DNA from: Glaciecola sp047250385
Lineage (GTDB): Bacteria; Pseudomonadota; Gammaproteobacteria; Enterobacterales; Alteromonadaceae
DNA: 64,000 nt
Assembly (NCBI RefSeq): GCF_047250385.1
Contig: NZ_JBLBVM010000053.1
Location: 1 to 64,000, forward strand
Direction: 5' to 3'
The notes beneath the pieces were generated by a model that was not told where the DNA came from, searched no databases, and was given only the letters and a program-made list of their open reading frames with translations. Of the stretch, positions 1 through 7,663 are shown piece by piece. Numbering within the stretch: the first letter of the stretch is position 1; each line of letters starts with the position of its first letter. Both the position numbers and the translations under genes were made by a program.

Positions 1-67
1 GAAACGTATTAGCGGCAATGGTAGTGTGGGGTTTCCCCATGTGAGAGTAGCACACCGTCAGGCTCCC
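1..67 (+). rRNA. rrf: 5S ribosomal RNA, 3' part
   Basis: The first bases match the 3' half of bacterial 5S rRNA: GTATTAGCG, then GGTAGTGTGGGG, CCCCATGTGAGAGTAG and the closing GTCAGGC. The 5' half lies outside the window, so an rRNA operon ends here. A strong terminator follows within about 10 bases, so no gene is expected downstream in the same transcript. The exact mature 3' end is estimated. Confidence 0.93.
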
Positions 68-75
68 ATTAGAAG

Positions 76-101
76 AACCCGTCCTAGCGACGGGTTTTTT
101 T
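76..101 (+). terminator. Rho-independent terminator of the rRNA operon
   Basis: The stem AACCCGTC/GACGGGTT closes over the short loop CTAGC and is followed by seven T. It directly follows the 5S gene and ends the rRNA operon. Confidence 0.92.
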
Positions 102-173
102 ATGCCTGTAAGAAAGTGGACGTGCACTAACCGGCATCCTCTCACAGTGAACACTTGGCATAATATTACAAAA

Positions 174-305
174 CGTCATCCTCGTAAAAACACCCGTCAT
201 CCTCGCGCAGGCGAGGACCCCCCACATTACATAGTAAACGTAAACATAGCACCTGTGCGCTTACTAGATATGCAAGGAGGTCCCCGCCTTCGCGAGGATG
301 ACGGT
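174..305. repeat. Dispersed palindromic repeat pair between 5S and the DUF2797 gene
   Basis: Two inverted copies face each other: CCCGTCATCCTCGCGCAGG near 193-211 and CCTTCGCGAGGATGACGG near 287-304. A truncated third piece, ACGTCATCCTCG, lies at 173-184. Each copy also contains a short internal palindrome. Elements reading CGTCATCCTCGCGAAGGCG are known as abundant dispersed intergenic repeats in many proteobacteria, where they create false reading frames containing HPREGGDL, as happens here on both strands. The pair could fold into a large hairpin downstream of the rRNA operon. Confidence 0.75.
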
Positions 306-401
306 GTGTATCTACTTTTATTTCAGTTTTACAAACTCTTATTTGTAAGCGATGCAACTAAACATTATCATTCCCTAATTGAAGTTTCTAAAAAGAGTGT
401 T

Positions 402-1241
402 ATGACGATATTTTCTGGCAATATAAAAAAAATGGCTGTTGATGTTAACGCCGACAACTTAGCTCAGTACCAACTTAAGGTTGGTGATAATAAGCTAAAC
501 ATGAATGATGTTATTGGTAAGCATATATCTGTTAATTATGAATCTACGATTAATTGTGTGCATTGTGGCAGAAAAACTAAAAAGAGCTTTAGCCAGGGCT
601 ACTGTTATCCGTGTTTAACAAAATTGGCACAGTGTGATTCATGCATCATAAAACCAGAAAAATGTCACTATGATCAAGGCACATGTCGTGAGCCTGAATG
701 GGGTGAAGCAAACTGCCTACAATCTCATTTTGTGTATCTATCTAATACAGGTAATGCAAAGGTAGGCATTACTCGCTTCGTAACTGACGGAGTATCCTCT
801 CGTTGGATCGATCAAGGCGCTTCCCAAGCAATCCCCATACTAAGAGTCCACAATAGGCTTATGAGCGGTCTAGTTGAAACAGCTTTGAAAGCTCAAATCG
901 CAGACAAAACGAATTGGCGGAAGATGTTACAAGGTGAGGCTGAACCTATCGATTTAATCGCGTTAAAAGAAACACTATTAAAAAATGCTGCTACCGAGCT
1001 TAATGCTCTTCAGAATGAATATGGCCTACAGTCGATGTCATCAATTGAGTCAGACATAATAGATATTGCTTATCCAGTAGAAAGTTATCCGACGAAAATT
1101 AAATCGATTAACCTCGACAAAGAATTAGGATTTGAAGGGAAACTTCAAGGCATTAAAGGGCAATACCTTTTATTAGATGGTGATAGGGTCATTAATTTGC
1201 GAAAATATTCGGGCTATCATTTAGATATTGAGATTCAGTAG
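402..1241 (+). CDS. DUF2797 family protein, zinc-ribbon-like N-terminal region
   Basis: This 279-residue protein looks like the DUF2797 family, whose function is unknown. Near the N-terminus it has paired cysteines (CVHCG, CYPC, CDSC) typical of a metal-binding knuckle. The middle contains VYLSNTGNAKVGIT, which resembles GIY-YIG-like motifs, followed by a helical region. The open frame extends back to 102, but that part is translated repeat DNA, so I place the start at the ATG at 402, behind the weak ribosome site AAGAG. The gene stands alone after the rRNA operon, with no partner on its strand. The family call is good; the biochemical role is not known. Confidence 0.72.
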   Translation: MTIFSGNIKKMAVDVNADNLAQYQLKVGDNKLNMNDVIGKHISVNYESTINCVHCGRKTKKSFSQGYCYPCLTKLAQCDSCIIKPEKCHYDQGTCREPEWGEANCLQSHFVYLSNTGNAKVGITRFVTDGVSSRWIDQGASQAIPILRVHNRLMSGLVETALKAQIADKTNWRKMLQGEAEPIDLIALKETLLKNAATELNALQNEYGLQSMSSIESDIIDIAYPVESYPTKIKSINLDKELGFEGKLQGIKGQYLLLDGDRVINLRKYSGYHLDIEIQ

Positions 1242-1329
1242 ACAAGTCATAAAGAGAGTTTATTCATAAAAAGATTAACTCTCTGTTCTATTTACAAAAG
1301 CTTTTAAAAATAAGTAAAGCGGCAGTATG

Positions 1330-2196
1330 TTATTTTACATTAGTCTTTGAGTTATCATTAGTAGCATGTTCATTGGGTGATTCCTCAACAATACTTACTT
1401 TTTTAGGCGTCGGGATAAGAGGCCACAAAAACTGTTCGCCCCACCCAGCTTTTCTCATTCCTTTTACACCATAGCGAGACGGATACTTACGATTTATCTT
1501 AGCTGTCCCAAACAATACATCCCAAAAGAACAATAAGTTGCCATAATTTCCTTTATAGCTAGTAATGCCATCCTCAGGGTCATAGCCATGATGACAACTG
1601 TGCGTAGAGGGGGTCGATATTACTCGCTCTACAAGCCACATGAGTTTGCGTGTATACCTATTTACATATAGTGCCTGATCCCACTTCCAGTCGGAATGTG
1701 CACCCGTAATCACAGCCAGTTTTACTACTAGATAAGCTGCGTAAGTCCAGCCTAGTCCTAGATAAATTAGTACACCTGAGAGCCATAGAGAGGGCATCAT
1801 TAAGTAGTAGAAAAAATTATTACGATAGATAATTCGAACGCTCATATACTTGCCATTATGATGAGCTCGATGAAGTTTGTACAACCAAATCCTTGAGTGT
1901 GAAGCTCTGTGCCACCAATACTGAGTCATGTCGTCAAAGACAAGTAACAAAGCGATATGTAAGAAAATGGAGCTATCGGCTAAAATCCCCTCATATTCTG
2001 GAAACCCAAGGAGCATAAGATAACCAGCACTAAATAAGATTAGTGGTTGCGTGAAAGCAAACAAAACTAGAGTACTTGCTAGCTCAACCCATGCGTCAGC
2101 TTTAACTTCAGTTTCTTTCTTGAATAGCCCGCTATAGCGCGCCTCTTTCAAAGCGAAGAATGCAAAAATGATTAGAATAAGTATATAGGGGGTCAT
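1330..2196 (-). CDS. Sterol desaturase / fatty acid hydroxylase family membrane protein
   Basis: This 288-residue membrane protein carries the histidine clusters of the fatty acid hydroxylase superfamily: HRASH near residue 97, HRAHH near 108 and HSCHH near 200, which bind a di-iron centre. Three to four hydrophobic segments surround them. Family members hydroxylate or desaturate lipids such as sterols, fatty acids or ornithine lipids in the inner membrane; the substrate here cannot be read from sequence. The C-terminal tail of about 25 residues is polar and probably cytoplasmic. It faces the DUF2797 gene convergently and is not part of an operon. Confidence 0.82.
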   Translation of the reverse strand: MTPYILILIIFAFFALKEARYSGLFKKETEVKADAWVELASTLVLFAFTQPLILFSAGYLMLLGFPEYEGILADSSIFLHIALLLVFDDMTQYWWHRASHSRIWLYKLHRAHHNGKYMSVRIIYRNNFFYYLMMPSLWLSGVLIYLGLGWTYAAYLVVKLAVITGAHSDWKWDQALYVNRYTRKLMWLVERVISTPSTHSCHHGYDPEDGITSYKGNYGNLLFFWDVLFGTAKINRKYPSRYGVKGMRKAGWGEQFLWPLIPTPKKVSIVEESPNEHATNDNSKTNVK

Positions 2197-2314
2197 GCTT
2201 CAATGATTTTAACTAACTGGAAAATATAGATCTAATATACACAGCTTGGCATTGGAGTGTTAGTACTCTGTGTGTTTGCATATACTGTTAGGTACAGTTT
2301 GTAGTGACTAGAAA

Positions 2315-2341
2315 CAAAAAAACCTATTGAAATTCAATAGG
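2315..2341 (-). terminator. Rho-independent terminator of tRNA-Leu
   Basis: Read on the minus strand, CCTATTGAAT pairs with ATTCAATAGG almost without a loop, followed by a run of seven T. It lies about 20 bases after the tRNA 3' end. Confidence 0.82.
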
Positions 2342-2362
2342 CTTTTAGTCTCTAAAAAGAGA

Positions 2363-2449
2363 TGGTACCAGAGGCCGGACTTGAACCGGCACAGTATTAC
2401 TACCGGCGGATTTTGAATCCGCTGCGTCTACCAATTTCGCCACTCTGGC
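2363..2449 (-). tRNA. tRNA-Leu (anticodon CAA)
   Basis: On the minus strand an 87-base cloverleaf can be drawn. The acceptor GCCAGAG pairs with CTCTGGT and includes the first-pair G-U seen in other leucine tRNAs. The D-loop contains GGTAGACGC, the anticodon stem GCGGA/TCCGC encloses the loop TTCAAAA giving CAA, a long variable arm is typical of class II tRNAs, and the T-loop is GGTTCAAGTCC. The CCA end is encoded. It reads leucine codon TTG. Its own promoter and terminator flank it. Confidence 0.95.
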
Positions 2450-2485
2450 ACAGAGTGCCAAACGACTTCCGTCGAATGGATGAGC

Positions 2486-2513
2486 ATTATATCTATCTAA
2501 GATCATGTATCAA
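2486..2513 (-). promoter_or_regulatory. Sigma-70-type promoter for tRNA-Leu
   Basis: On the minus strand TTGATA (2513-2508) is separated by 16 bases from a perfect TATAAT (2491-2486). Transcription would begin near 2479, about 30 bases before the mature tRNA. Confidence 0.7.
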
Positions 2514-2648
2514 GTGTTATTTTACGCTTATGAACAAAAGATAGTCTAATTTAAGAATAAATGTTTGTTTGTCGATGTTGCTGGTAGTCTAATCAGTGAT
2601 AACATGCGTAATTAAATTTTCCTAGTACGGATGCAGAGGCTGTAAACG

Positions 2649-3191
2649 TTGGCAAAAAATAAAACTACTTCAGAAAGTTATTCTGAACAAACAGCAAAAA
2701 ACAAAGAGTTCCAGCGCGCGGGTTTCCTTAGGCGATTGGCTTCTATGGTTTACGATGCTTTGGTTGCCACTGCCGTCGGTATGTTAACAGGGCTCATATT
2801 TCAAGTCTTCGCACTTATTTTGTTTCAAACGCAAACGATTGATAATCGTGGGTTCGAGAATTATATGGATTATTTTCAATCCTCCGAATCGCTCAAAATG
2901 ATCGCTAATGCTTGGGTTATCTTTTGGGTTGCTGGCTTTTTCTTGTGGTTTTGGAAACACGGTGGGCAAACTCTGGGTATGCGAGCTTGGCGCCTAAAGA
3001 TTTATAACTTAAAAGATGAAAAAAATATCAGTTATGGAAGGCTGGTTTTAAGATTAGTAACGGCACTGGGAGGCTTAGGGACGTTGCTCGTATTGCTCGA
3101 TTTTAAGAACAAACAGTCACTACAAGATAGAATTGCACAAACTGAAGTCTTATATCTATCGAAAGAAGCGAACGATCACAAGAGTTGGTAG
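2649..3191 (+). CDS. RDD family membrane protein
   Basis: The 180-residue product has the RDD layout: a charged start, a first motif RRLASMVYDAL near residue 28, two to three membrane segments, then GGQTLGMRAWRLKI near 105 and a closing LQDRIAQTEVL. RDD proteins are small inner-membrane proteins; some are implicated in ion exchange, most have no assigned role. The start is TTG at 2649, supported by AGAGG nine bases upstream; no ATG lies before the first motif. It converges on lptG, with about 27 bases between the stops, and is not in an operon. Confidence 0.82.
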   Translation: MAKNKTTSESYSEQTAKNKEFQRAGFLRRLASMVYDALVATAVGMLTGLIFQVFALILFQTQTIDNRGFENYMDYFQSSESLKMIANAWVIFWVAGFFLWFWKHGGQTLGMRAWRLKIYNLKDEKNISYGRLVLRLVTALGGLGTLLVLLDFKNKQSLQDRIAQTEVLYLSKEANDHKSW

Positions 3192-3218
3192 TAAGCATAA
3201 CTTAAGCTAAACGAGCGC

Positions 3219-4283
3219 CTACTGACGTTTTAGTAACAACATTGCTACACCTGCAAAAACGACACTTGGAAGCAATGCGCCAATATATGCGGGCAGTTGG
3301 AATACTAAACTGACTTGCCCAAATACTTGGTTCGCTATGAAGAAGGCAAAACCAACCATAACGCCCATTATCGTCCTTGCACCCATTGTCACGCTGCGTA
3401 AAGGCCCAAATATAAACGACAAGGCCATCAATAACATGACTGCTACTGATATCGGCTGTGTTATTTTACGCCAGAATGCAAGTTCATAGCGTGCAGAATC
3501 TTGGTCACTATTGTTGAGATATTTTACGTAGCCAATCAAGCCTTGAATGGAAAGCGCCTCCGGCTTTATTGCAACGATCCCTAATTTATCCGGTGTTAAA
3601 GTGCTATTCCACGACAAGCTTGGTGCTTGTGATTTGTCTATCTTTGTGGGGGAAAACGAAAGCAGATTGACGTTTTTCAGTTCCCACGTTTCGTTTTTGA
3701 AAAGTGCGGCATCAGCAGACAGTACATTGGTTAATTCAAGATCGGGCCCGAATTGGTATACGGTAATATCTCTTAGAGTGTCTTTTGTTAAAACTTCCCC
3801 AATACTAACGAAATCATTGCCGTCTTTGGCCCAAAACAATTCGTCTGATAAAATCAGACTACCTCCCGACAATGCTTGTGTTCTTATTTCTTTTGCTTTG
3901 GCTTCACTCTGAGGCGTTACCCACTCGCCTAACATCATGACGGCGATAATGAGAATGACGAGCGATTTCATGGCTGAATTGATGATATTCCAGCGACTCA
4001 AGCCAGACGCTTGCATCACAACTAATTCACTGTTTTGTGCTAACAAGCCCATGCCAATCAGTCCACCAAGTAAGGTAGCCATTGGTAAAAACTGCTCAAT
4101 ATCTCGTGGCAAACTTAATAAGACGTAGAGTGCAGCTAGGGTCATGTCGTAGTCACCTTGTCCTACGCGACGCAATTGCTCTACGAATTTGATTAGTGCA
4201 CTCAAGCCCACTAGTACAGAAAGTGTAACAGTAACGGTACCTAAAAGGGTTCTAGCGATATAAAGATCAAGGAGACGGAGCAT
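3219..4283 (-). CDS. lptG: LPS export ABC transporter permease LptG
   Basis: This is one of two related inner-membrane permeases that, with LptF and the ATPase LptB, extract lipopolysaccharide from the inner membrane and push it along the LptC-LptA bridge. The 354-residue protein has the YjgP/YjgQ fold: three N-terminal membrane helices, a periplasmic beta-jellyroll of roughly 170 residues and three C-terminal helices. Length matches the family. It overlaps the end of lptF by 17 bases, so the two are translationally coupled. lptB, lptA and lptC are encoded separately at 44.8-46.6 kb. Confidence 0.93.
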   Translation of the reverse strand: MLRLLDLYIARTLLGTVTVTLSVLVGLSALIKFVEQLRRVGQGDYDMTLAALYVLLSLPRDIEQFLPMATLLGGLIGMGLLAQNSELVVMQASGLSRWNIINSAMKSLVILIIAVMMLGEWVTPQSEAKAKEIRTQALSGGSLILSDELFWAKDGNDFVSIGEVLTKDTLRDITVYQFGPDLELTNVLSADAALFKNETWELKNVNLLSFSPTKIDKSQAPSLSWNSTLTPDKLGIVAIKPEALSIQGLIGYVKYLNNSDQDSARYELAFWRKITQPISVAVMLLMALSFIFGPLRSVTMGARTIMGVMVGFAFFIANQVFGQVSLVFQLPAYIGALLPSVVFAGVAMLLLKRQ

Positions 4284-5379
4284 CTTTTCTCCTTAAAAAT
4301 ATTTGACGTAAAACAACGCCGGTTTTTCGGTCTCTGACGATTAAGCCGAAGCCGACCAATAACATTACAATATGCACCCACCATAAACCCAAAGCAGGGG
4401 GCAGCTTGCCATCTTCAAGTACTCGGCGACTTGCCAAAAGTAAAAGGAAATAGCCGAGGTAAAGAAGCAGTGCTGGAAACATTTTGCCAAATCGACCTTG
4501 TCTAGGATCGACTGCACTTAATGGCACGGCAATTAATACTAAGAATGGTAATGACAATGGGATAGCGATACGCCATTGTAATTCAGCTATCGCTTCAATA
4601 TTGTCGAGCTTCATTAATTCTGAAGTAGGCAGTGCTATGAGCTTGCGACGTCTTTCCTCTTGGTCTTTCGGCGCAATAGTCACTCGATATTCATCAAAAT
4701 TGATTATCTGAAAAGCTTGCTCGGTGCTTGACCCTTCGTACTGATTACCATCAAACAAAACCAGTTGCTGATCACCTAATTCACTTCTCTCGATGGTGCC
4801 AGTTTTAGAATAAATAAGGTGCATTTTTTCATCAAATTGGCTGCGCTGAGATAAGAACACTTTCTGGAAGCGATTGTTGTCTGTATCGACGTCGTGAATG
4901 AAGATAACGGCATTGTTATCTCCCGTTTGTTGGAAGCGACCCGGCATAACAGAAGCAAGTCCAGATTTTGCCGCGGCTTGTTCTTGTAATTGATATTCCT
5001 TCTCGGCAGCAGCAGGGGCTAAGTAAAGGGTGACGACGGCGGTTACAATTGCAACTAAAACCGCAAAAAGAAGTGTTACACGAGTGACATACCATTCACT
5101 TACTCCGCAGGCTTTGAGTACGGTCATTTCACTGTCGACATAAAGCCGGCCGTGAGCAAGCATGACACCTAAAAATAGGCTTATGGGCAGTACCAGTGAC
5201 GCCAGAATTGGGCTATAAAGTGTAAGAAAACCAAGGACTAAATCTGCAGGAACGTCACCATCAGAAGCATCACCCAAAACTCTTGCGAATTTAAGTGTAA
5301 TGAAAATTGCCATGAGTATTAAAAATACAGCAATTTGTGATTTGAATGTTTCGCGCAATAAATATCGAAAAATTAGCAT
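4267..5379 (-). CDS. lptF: LPS export ABC transporter permease LptF
   Basis: The 370-residue partner of LptG, first gene of the pair. It begins with the family signature (MLIFRYLLRETFKSQ) and a membrane helix, has a second cluster near residues 55-125, a large periplasmic domain, and three helices from about residue 270 onward. SEMTVLKACGVSEW, a cytoplasmic coupling segment conserved in LptF, is at about 82-95. The gene diverges from pepA across a 228-base spacer, as in many gammaproteobacteria. The spacer must hold both promoters, but I see no clear consensus in it. Confidence 0.93.
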   Translation of the reverse strand: MLIFRYLLRETFKSQIAVFLILMAIFITLKFARVLGDASDGDVPADLVLGFLTLYSPILASLVLPISLFLGVMLAHGRLYVDSEMTVLKACGVSEWYVTRVTLLFAVLVAIVTAVVTLYLAPAAAEKEYQLQEQAAAKSGLASVMPGRFQQTGDNNAVIFIHDVDTDNNRFQKVFLSQRSQFDEKMHLIYSKTGTIERSELGDQQLVLFDGNQYEGSSTEQAFQIINFDEYRVTIAPKDQEERRRKLIALPTSELMKLDNIEAIAELQWRIAIPLSLPFLVLIAVPLSAVDPRQGRFGKMFPALLLYLGYFLLLLASRRVLEDGKLPPALGLWWVHIVMLLVGFGLIVRDRKTGVVLRQIFLRRKDAPSP

Positions 5380-5607
5380 TTAGTTACTGATGAAAACATA
5401 GGTTTTAGTGGAAAGGTGCAGATATTTCAGTAAACTTAGTGTTTCTTACTGTTTTCATGCACACAACATATATAAATCGGCTGTAAGTTTAGCATAAAGA
5501 GTTCTTTTGCTAACACAGATTAATAGATTTTTATTCGCATGAACCTGAAAAACAACACAATCTCGGTTTTAAGCAGAGAAACTAAGCATAATCATTGAGG
5601 ATATATC

Positions 5608-7113
5608 ATGGAATTTAGCGTCAAAAGCGGTAGTCCAGAAAAGCAACGCAGTGCTTGCATTGTGGTTGGCGTATTTGAACCTCGTCGCCTAACTCATGTT
5701 GCTGAACAGCTTGACCAAATTAGCGAAGGTTATATTAGTAATTTGCTTCGTCGCGGTGATCTTGAAGGTAAAGCCGGACAAATGTTGCTACTGCATCATG
5801 TACCAAACGTGCTAAGCGAGCGCATTCTTTTAGTCGGCTGCGGCAAAGAGCGTGAGCTGAATGAAAGACAATATAAACAGATTATAGCTAAAACCATTCA
5901 AACCCTAAACGAAACGGGTTCAATGGAAGCCGTCTGCTTTTTAACTGAATTACATGTGAAAGGGCGCGATACTTATTGGAAGGTTCGCCAAGCAGTTGAA
6001 GCGGCGAATGACTCGCTATATACGTTTTTGCAGTTAAAAACTAAAAAAGGCGAGCCACGTCGCCCATTGCGTAAAATGGTTTTCAACGTACCAACACGCA
6101 AAGAACTCACTTCAGGTGAGCGTGCAATAGAGCATGGTTCAGCCGTCAGCAAGGGTGTGTTAGTAGCGAAAGACGTAAGTAATATGCCACCAAATATTTG
6201 TAACCCTAAGTATTTGAATGAACAAGCAGTATTGTTGGTTGAAGAATATGAATCATTAACGCTTGAAACCGTTGGTGAAAAAGAAATGACTGAACTGAAG
6301 ATGGACAGTTATTTAGCGGTGGGTCGAGGCTCAGTGAATGAATCCATTATGAGCATTATTCATCATAAGGGAGCAGATGATTCACAAGCACCGGTGGTTT
6401 TAGTCGGTAAAGGCTTAACCTTTGACTCTGGCGGTATTTCAATTAAGCCAAGCGCTAACATGGACGAAATGAAATATGACATGTGCGGTGCAAGCTCAGT
6501 GTTAGGTGTGATGCATACCGTCGCTAAATTGAATCTACCGATTAATGTCATTGGCGTGATTGCCGGTTGTGAGAATATGCCGGATGCCAATGCTTATCGT
6601 CCAGGCGACATACTTACAACTATGTCAGGCCAAACGGTTGAAGTACTTAATACAGATGCGGAAGGTCGCTTGGTATTATGTGATGCTCTTACTTATGTCG
6701 AGCGTTATGAGCCTGAAGCGGTAATCGATATAGCTACCTTAACGGGAGCCTGTGTTGTTGCTTTAGGTCCGCATGCAACGGCAGTATTAAGTAGTCATAA
6801 CCCTCTATCTCACGAGTTAATCAATGCATCAGAGCAATCTTCTGATAAAGCTTGGCGTTTGCCGCTTTGGGATGAGTATCAAGAACTAATTGAAAGCCCA
6901 TTTGCAGATATGGCCAATGTCGGTGGCAGAGCTGCTGGCACAATTACGGCGGGTTGTTTCTTGTCTCGGTTCACTAAAAAGTATAACTGGGCCCACTTAG
7001 ATATTGCTGGCACGGCCTGGGTTGGTGGTGCTCGCAAAGGTGCGACGGGAAGACCTGTACCAATGTTGTCGCAGTACTTATTCAACAAAGCAGGTTTGGT
7101 AAGCGAAGATTAA
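5608..7113 (+). CDS. pepA: Leucyl aminopeptidase PepA (peptidase M17)
   Basis: A cytosolic hexameric zinc/manganese aminopeptidase that releases N-terminal residues from peptides; in E. coli it is also a DNA-binding accessory factor. The 501-residue length is typical. The N-terminal regulatory domain covers about residues 1-165 and the catalytic domain follows, with KGLTFDSGGISIKP near 268-281 carrying metal ligands and the catalytic lysine, and the M17 signature NTDAEGRL at 348-355. The start ATG follows GAGGATAT, a good ribosome site. holC and valS follow on the same strand in the conserved gammaproteobacterial order, with a 79-base gap to holC. Confidence 0.96.
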   Translation: MEFSVKSGSPEKQRSACIVVGVFEPRRLTHVAEQLDQISEGYISNLLRRGDLEGKAGQMLLLHHVPNVLSERILLVGCGKERELNERQYKQIIAKTIQTLNETGSMEAVCFLTELHVKGRDTYWKVRQAVEAANDSLYTFLQLKTKKGEPRRPLRKMVFNVPTRKELTSGERAIEHGSAVSKGVLVAKDVSNMPPNICNPKYLNEQAVLLVEEYESLTLETVGEKEMTELKMDSYLAVGRGSVNESIMSIIHHKGADDSQAPVVLVGKGLTFDSGGISIKPSANMDEMKYDMCGASSVLGVMHTVAKLNLPINVIGVIAGCENMPDANAYRPGDILTTMSGQTVEVLNTDAEGRLVLCDALTYVERYEPEAVIDIATLTGACVVALGPHATAVLSSHNPLSHELINASEQSSDKAWRLPLWDEYQELIESPFADMANVGGRAAGTITAGCFLSRFTKKYNWAHLDIAGTAWVGGARKGATGRPVPMLSQYLFNKAGLVSED

Positions 7114-7192
7114 TGAATCACTTATTAAACGATAAGCCGCTATTGCTTGATTTGAGTCTAAATCAATTTTTTAAAGTTGGATGTGAGAAGTA

Positions 7193-7663
7193 ATGCCAAT
7201 TGTAACTTTTTATCAACTCGACGAAAGCAGTCAAGATGCCGAGCAGGACATGTTAAATGCCTGCTCGCATTTGCTATTACAAACTGTCAAAAAGCGAAAG
7301 TGGGCAGCGGTACTTTGCACTGACAAACAACAAGCAGAAGCGGTCGATGAATTCGTATGGCAACATCCGGTAGACAGTTTTATTCCACATAACCTTATTG
7401 GCGAAGGTCCGAAGCAAGGCACGCCAGCAGAGATTACGTGGCTAGGTCAGACTTTAAACAGCCGCCATACTATGATTAATCTATCGCAAAGCATGATAGA
7501 TAATCATCGCCAATATCAACATATAATTGACTTTGTGCCAGTTGAAGAAACAGAAAAACAACAAGCACGAGATCGATACAAGCAGTATAAGTTAGCTGGA
7601 TGTACCATGCAGTTTGAAAAAGCGCAGTTTACACCCGTTAATCAAATAAATGAGAGTAATTAA
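7193..7663 (+). CDS. holC: DNA polymerase III subunit chi
   Basis: Chi links the clamp loader, through psi, to single-strand-binding protein. The 156-residue protein has the usual opening (FYQLDESSQDAEQDML), the VLCTDKQQAEAVDEFVW segment of the Rossmann-like fold and the conserved FIPHNL motif. It is slightly longer than the E. coli protein because of a C-terminal tail. Its stop TAA shares one base with the valS ATG, a one-base overlap that implies coupled translation. Confidence 0.9.
   Translation: MPIVTFYQLDESSQDAEQDMLNACSHLLLQTVKKRKWAAVLCTDKQQAEAVDEFVWQHPVDSFIPHNLIGEGPKQGTPAEITWLGQTLNSRHTMINLSQSMIDNHRQYQHIIDFVPVEETEKQQARDRYKQYKLAGCTMQFEKAQFTPVNQINESN

Noticed and set aside
166..357. Minus-strand frame with HPREGGDL
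   Set aside because: It is translation of the dispersed palindromic repeat, a well-known source of false ORFs, and has no ribosome site.
102..401. N-terminal 100-codon extension of the DUF2797 gene
   Set aside because: It begins inside the terminator T-run of the rRNA operon and consists of translated repeat DNA; the family fold starts after 402.
2362..2544. 60-codon plus-strand frame
   Set aside because: It lies on the opposite strand of tRNA-Leu and its promoter.
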